Positions 5,168-7,264 of a stretch of DNA of 7,264 nt are shown here, one piece after another. A program made the position numbers and the translations under genes. Under the pieces are notes generated by a model that ran no database searches, was not told the origin of the DNA, and saw only the letters and a program-made list of their open reading frames with translations. Location of the stretch: assembly GCA_016934645.1 (NCBI GenBank), contig JAFGSL010000133.1:1-7264 (forward strand). Direction: 5' to 3'. Each line of letters starts with the position of its first letter. The first letter of the stretch is position 1. The stretch is from Anaerolineae bacterium. GTDB lineage: Bacteria; Chloroflexota; Anaerolineae; B4-G1; SLSP01.

Positions 5168-6562
5168 ATGAGCAAACTCTGGGGTGGACGTTTTGACAAA
5201 CCTACCGACGCACTTTTGGAGCGCTTCAACGCCTCCATTGGCTTCGATTGGCGCATGTACGCGGCGGACATCGCGGGCAGCATCGCTTACGCGCGGAGTA
5301 TCCGTGACGTTGGCATTTTGACGGACACGGAATATGACGCGATTGTGCAGGGCCTGGAGCAAGTGCGCACGGAGTTTGACGCCGGAACCTTCGTGGCGCT
5401 GCCCTCCGATGAGGACATCCACACCGCCGTCGAACGCCGCCTAGGCGAGATCATCGGCGACGTGGCGGGCAAACTGCACACGGGCCGCAGCCGCAACGAC
5501 CAGGTGGCGACGGATCTGCGCTTGTACCTGCTCTCGCGGGTTCCTGTGTTGCGCGAGCACGTTCAGGGCGTGCAGCGTGCCATCGTGGACAAGGCCGAGG
5601 CGCACCTGGACGTCATCATGCCCGGCTACACCCATCTCCAACCCGCGCAGCCGATTCTGTTCTCCCACTGGCTGATGAGCTTCTTCTGGATGTTACAGCG
5701 CGACGTCGAGCGGTTGGACGACCTGATCAAGCGCGTCTCCGTGATGCCGTTGGGCGGCGCGGCGCTGGCGGGCAACACCTTCGGCATCGACCGGGAGGCG
5801 CTGGCGGCGGAATTGGGCTTCGCGCGCGTCAGCGAGAACAGCATGGACTCCGTGCCGGGGCGGGATTTCGTCGCGGAGACGCTGTTCTGGGCCGCGCTGC
5901 TCCAGACACATCTCAGCCGTCTGGCGGAAGACCTCATCATCTACGCGACGGCGGAGTTCGGCTTCGTGGAACTGGATGACGCCTACAGCACCGGTTCGAG
6001 CATCATGCCGCAAAAGAAGAACCCCGACTCGCTGGAACTCGTGCGCGGCAAGACCGGGCGGCTGCTCGGCAATCTCGTGACGCTGCTGACGACGCTCAAG
6101 GGACTGCCCAGCTCCTACGACAAAGACTTGCAGGAGGACAAAGAGCCGCTCTTCGACACGCTGGACACGCTGGAACTCGAACTGCCGATCGTGGCGGGCG
6201 TGATCGATACGCTGCGCCTCAATGCTGAGGGCATGGCATCCGCGCTGCGCGATGACCTGCTGGCGACGGAACTGGCGGATTACCTCGTGCGCCAGGGATT
6301 GCCCTTCCGTCAGGGGCATCACATCGTCGGGCAGGCCGTGCGTCTAGCGCTGGCGAAGGGTTGCGGACTGCGTGACCTTTCAGTGGCCGACTATCAGACC
6401 ATCTCTCCACACTTCGGCGACGATGTTCACGACGTCCTCGACTTTCGTCGCGCCATCGAGCAGCGTTCCGTGCCCGGCGGCACGGCGACGGTGGCGGTCA
6501 AGGCGCAGATTGAGAAGGCTAAATCGCTGTTAAGCCGCCAAGAGGACTTGAGTGAAGCATAG
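5168..6562 (+). CDS. argH: Argininosuccinate lyase (464 aa)
   Basis: ArgH splits argininosuccinate into arginine and fumarate, the last step of the pathway. It is a cytoplasmic tetramer of the fumarase/aspartase superfamily. The N-terminus SKLWGGRFDKPTD is typical. HTGRSRNDQ (104-112), PGYTHLQPAQP (152-162, with T155 and H156 at the active site), and the signature GSSIMPQKKNPD (276-287, carrying the catalytic serine) are all intact. YDKDLQEDKEPLFD and the C-terminal GHHIVGQAV helix also match. Its 464 aa is the normal length. The ATG at 5168 is chosen over a longer in-frame reading from 4769, which would overlap argG by about 300 bp. GGGAG (5157-5161) lies 6 nt upstream. The last 11 bp overlap the next gene. 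Confidence 0.97.
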   Translation: MSKLWGGRFDKPTDALLERFNASIGFDWRMYAADIAGSIAYARSIRDVGILTDTEYDAIVQGLEQVRTEFDAGTFVALPSDEDIHTAVERRLGEIIGDVAGKLHTGRSRNDQVATDLRLYLLSRVPVLREHVQGVQRAIVDKAEAHLDVIMPGYTHLQPAQPILFSHWLMSFFWMLQRDVERLDDLIKRVSVMPLGGAALAGNTFGIDREALAAELGFARVSENSMDSVPGRDFVAETLFWAALLQTHLSRLAEDLIIYATAEFGFVELDDAYSTGSSIMPQKKNPDSLELVRGKTGRLLGNLVTLLTTLKGLPSSYDKDLQEDKEPLFDTLDTLELELPIVAGVIDTLRLNAEGMASALRDDLLATELADYLVRQGLPFRQGHHIVGQAVRLALAKGCGLRDLSVADYQTISPHFGDDVHDVLDFRRAIEQRSVPGGTATVAVKAQIEKAKSLLSRQEDLSEA

Positions 6563-7199
6563 ACTAAAACCATTAATCCCGACAGCTTTTTTGCTGGTCG
6601 GGTTGTTCTATCTGCTGGAGTCTTTTCTATCCGGTTGGTTTGAGATTGTAGATCCGGTGATATATCGGAATGTTTTCGTGCCTATTGATTGGATTGTATT
6701 CATTAGGCTTACGTTCCCCTTTTTTCGCTTGTCTGAAAACCTGGCTCTATTCATTCCTGATATTGTGTTTGGGCTGATATTTCTACTGTATGTTCTTTAT
6801 TTCTTTAAGGTGGTTCGCAATCGCTGGATGGAAGAAAAACACAGACGGCTAGCTTTTGTGCCTATCACCGTATGTTGTCTAGTGTGGTGTTTATTATTGC
6901 CATTTGGAGGAACCTATTTTGCAAGACGAATCAATGCCTTTAGGGTCGGCGGGTGGACACGCCTAATGTGTTCTGGGGGAGCTTCTCGTGTCAGAGAAGA
7001 TGCCCTTGAGTTTATGCAAGAGACAGCCCAAGCTGACCCACCGCGGTCAGAGTGGCCACTGTCTTTGCAAAAGCTAGGATATGGGCTGCGTATAGAACAC
7101 GATAACCAACTTGTCTTGGTGGGATTAGGTCGGGCGATAGGGATGGCCGCGGAATTTGGATTTATTATCCAAAAACCTAGTAGAGTTATTGCACAATAA
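6552..7199 (+). CDS. Uncharacterised membrane protein with soluble C-terminal domain (215 aa)
   Basis: The start is GTG 6552, with AGAGGA (6541-6546) 5 nt upstream, overlapping argH by 11 bp; translational coupling is likely. Hydrophobic segments lie at about 8-29, 64-86 and 100-122, with a weaker one near 41-58, so three or four membrane helices are expected. A basic loop VVRNRWMEEKHRR (87-99) would face the cytoplasm. The last 90 residues are soluble, with PPRSEWPLSLQKLGYG (163-178) followed by strand-like sequence QLVLVGLG and EFGFIIQKPS. Such a W-P-x-S-L-x-x-L motif after a helix recurs, to my memory, in small unannotated membrane proteins. The family and function are not known to me. The gene is clearly more AT-rich than argG and argH, which suggests later arrival or low expression. 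No tie to arginine metabolism is visible. Confidence 0.72.
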   Translation: MKHRLKPLIPTAFLLVGLFYLLESFLSGWFEIVDPVIYRNVFVPIDWIVFIRLTFPFFRLSENLALFIPDIVFGLIFLLYVLYFFKVVRNRWMEEKHRRLAFVPITVCCLVWCLLLPFGGTYFARRINAFRVGGWTRLMCSGGASRVREDALEFMQETAQADPPRSEWPLSLQKLGYGLRIEHDNQLVLVGLGRAIGMAAEFGFIIQKPSRVIAQ

Positions 7200-7264
7200 G
7201 AACATTAGGTAGGTTTAACTGGCGAAGCGGAAGTTGACTAGATTAAGCGCCCATCGCTTGCGCC
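7200..7264. other. Non-coding end of window with a small potential hairpin
   Basis: No gene is seen after the TAA at 7197-7199. AAGCG (7245-7249) and CGCTT (7255-7259) can form a 5-bp stem. Alternatively GGCGAAGCG (7221-7229) can pair with CGCTTGCGCC (7255-7264) with one bulged base. The last nine bases, GCTTGCGCC, also occur at 3154-3162 inside the element after lysK. The window ends here, so it is unclear whether this is the start of a repeat or a terminator. Confidence 0.35.

Overview
The window looks like a stretch of bacterial chromosome, most likely from a Chloroflexota-type organism (Anaerolineae-like). That guess rests on the mix of GC-rich housekeeping genes, strong Shine-Dalgarno sites, a LysK-type (carrier-protein route) hydrolase beside argG and argH, and a RHH/PIN gene pair. 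I ran no search, so the taxonomy is inference. All recognisable genes lie on the + strand.

Layout. (1) 2-169 is the C-terminal end of carB, the large subunit of carbamoyl-phosphate synthase. (2) 245-1373 is a two-gene island, visibly more AT-rich than its flanks. It encodes a ribbon-helix-helix protein and an overlapping PIN-like protein, read as a type II toxin-antitoxin module. It has its own extended -10 promoter with a 14-bp palindrome between -35 and -10. (3) 1394-3123 holds a membrane-anchored class I methyltransferase followed 11 nt later by a LysK-type M20 peptidase-family hydrolase. (4) 3124-3315 is a repeat-rich spacer. It has a 96-bp element bounded by perfect 17-bp inverted arms, a candidate promoter, and five tandem heptamers. 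(5) 3316-3678 is a small unrecognised, probably all-beta protein with a near-perfect Shine-Dalgarno. (6) 3810-6562 is argG then argH. Each is preceded by a palindromic repeat built from the same ~9-bp unit (AACGGATTN / NAATCCGTT). (7) 6552-7199 is a small AT-rich membrane protein overlapping the end of argH. (8) 7200-7264 is non-coding and holds a small potential hairpin at the window edge.

How it fits together. Carbamoyl phosphate from CarAB and ornithine released by the LysK-type hydrolase would be joined by ornithine carbamoyltransferase (not in this window). The resulting citrulline would be turned into arginine by ArgG and ArgH. The hydrolase resembles LysK, which releases product from the carrier protein LysW, more than ArgE, so ornithine is probably made on LysW. 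The LysW, LysX, LysZ, ArgC-like and LysJ partners would then have to lie elsewhere. The toxin-antitoxin pair appears inserted between carB and the rest of the locus.

The most interesting non-gene signals are the repeats: the BIME-like element after lysK, the heptamer array, and the two related 9-mer palindromes set just upstream of argG and argH. I see no CRISPR array, insertion sequence, tRNA or rRNA gene. No gene-free stretch exceeds 300 bases.
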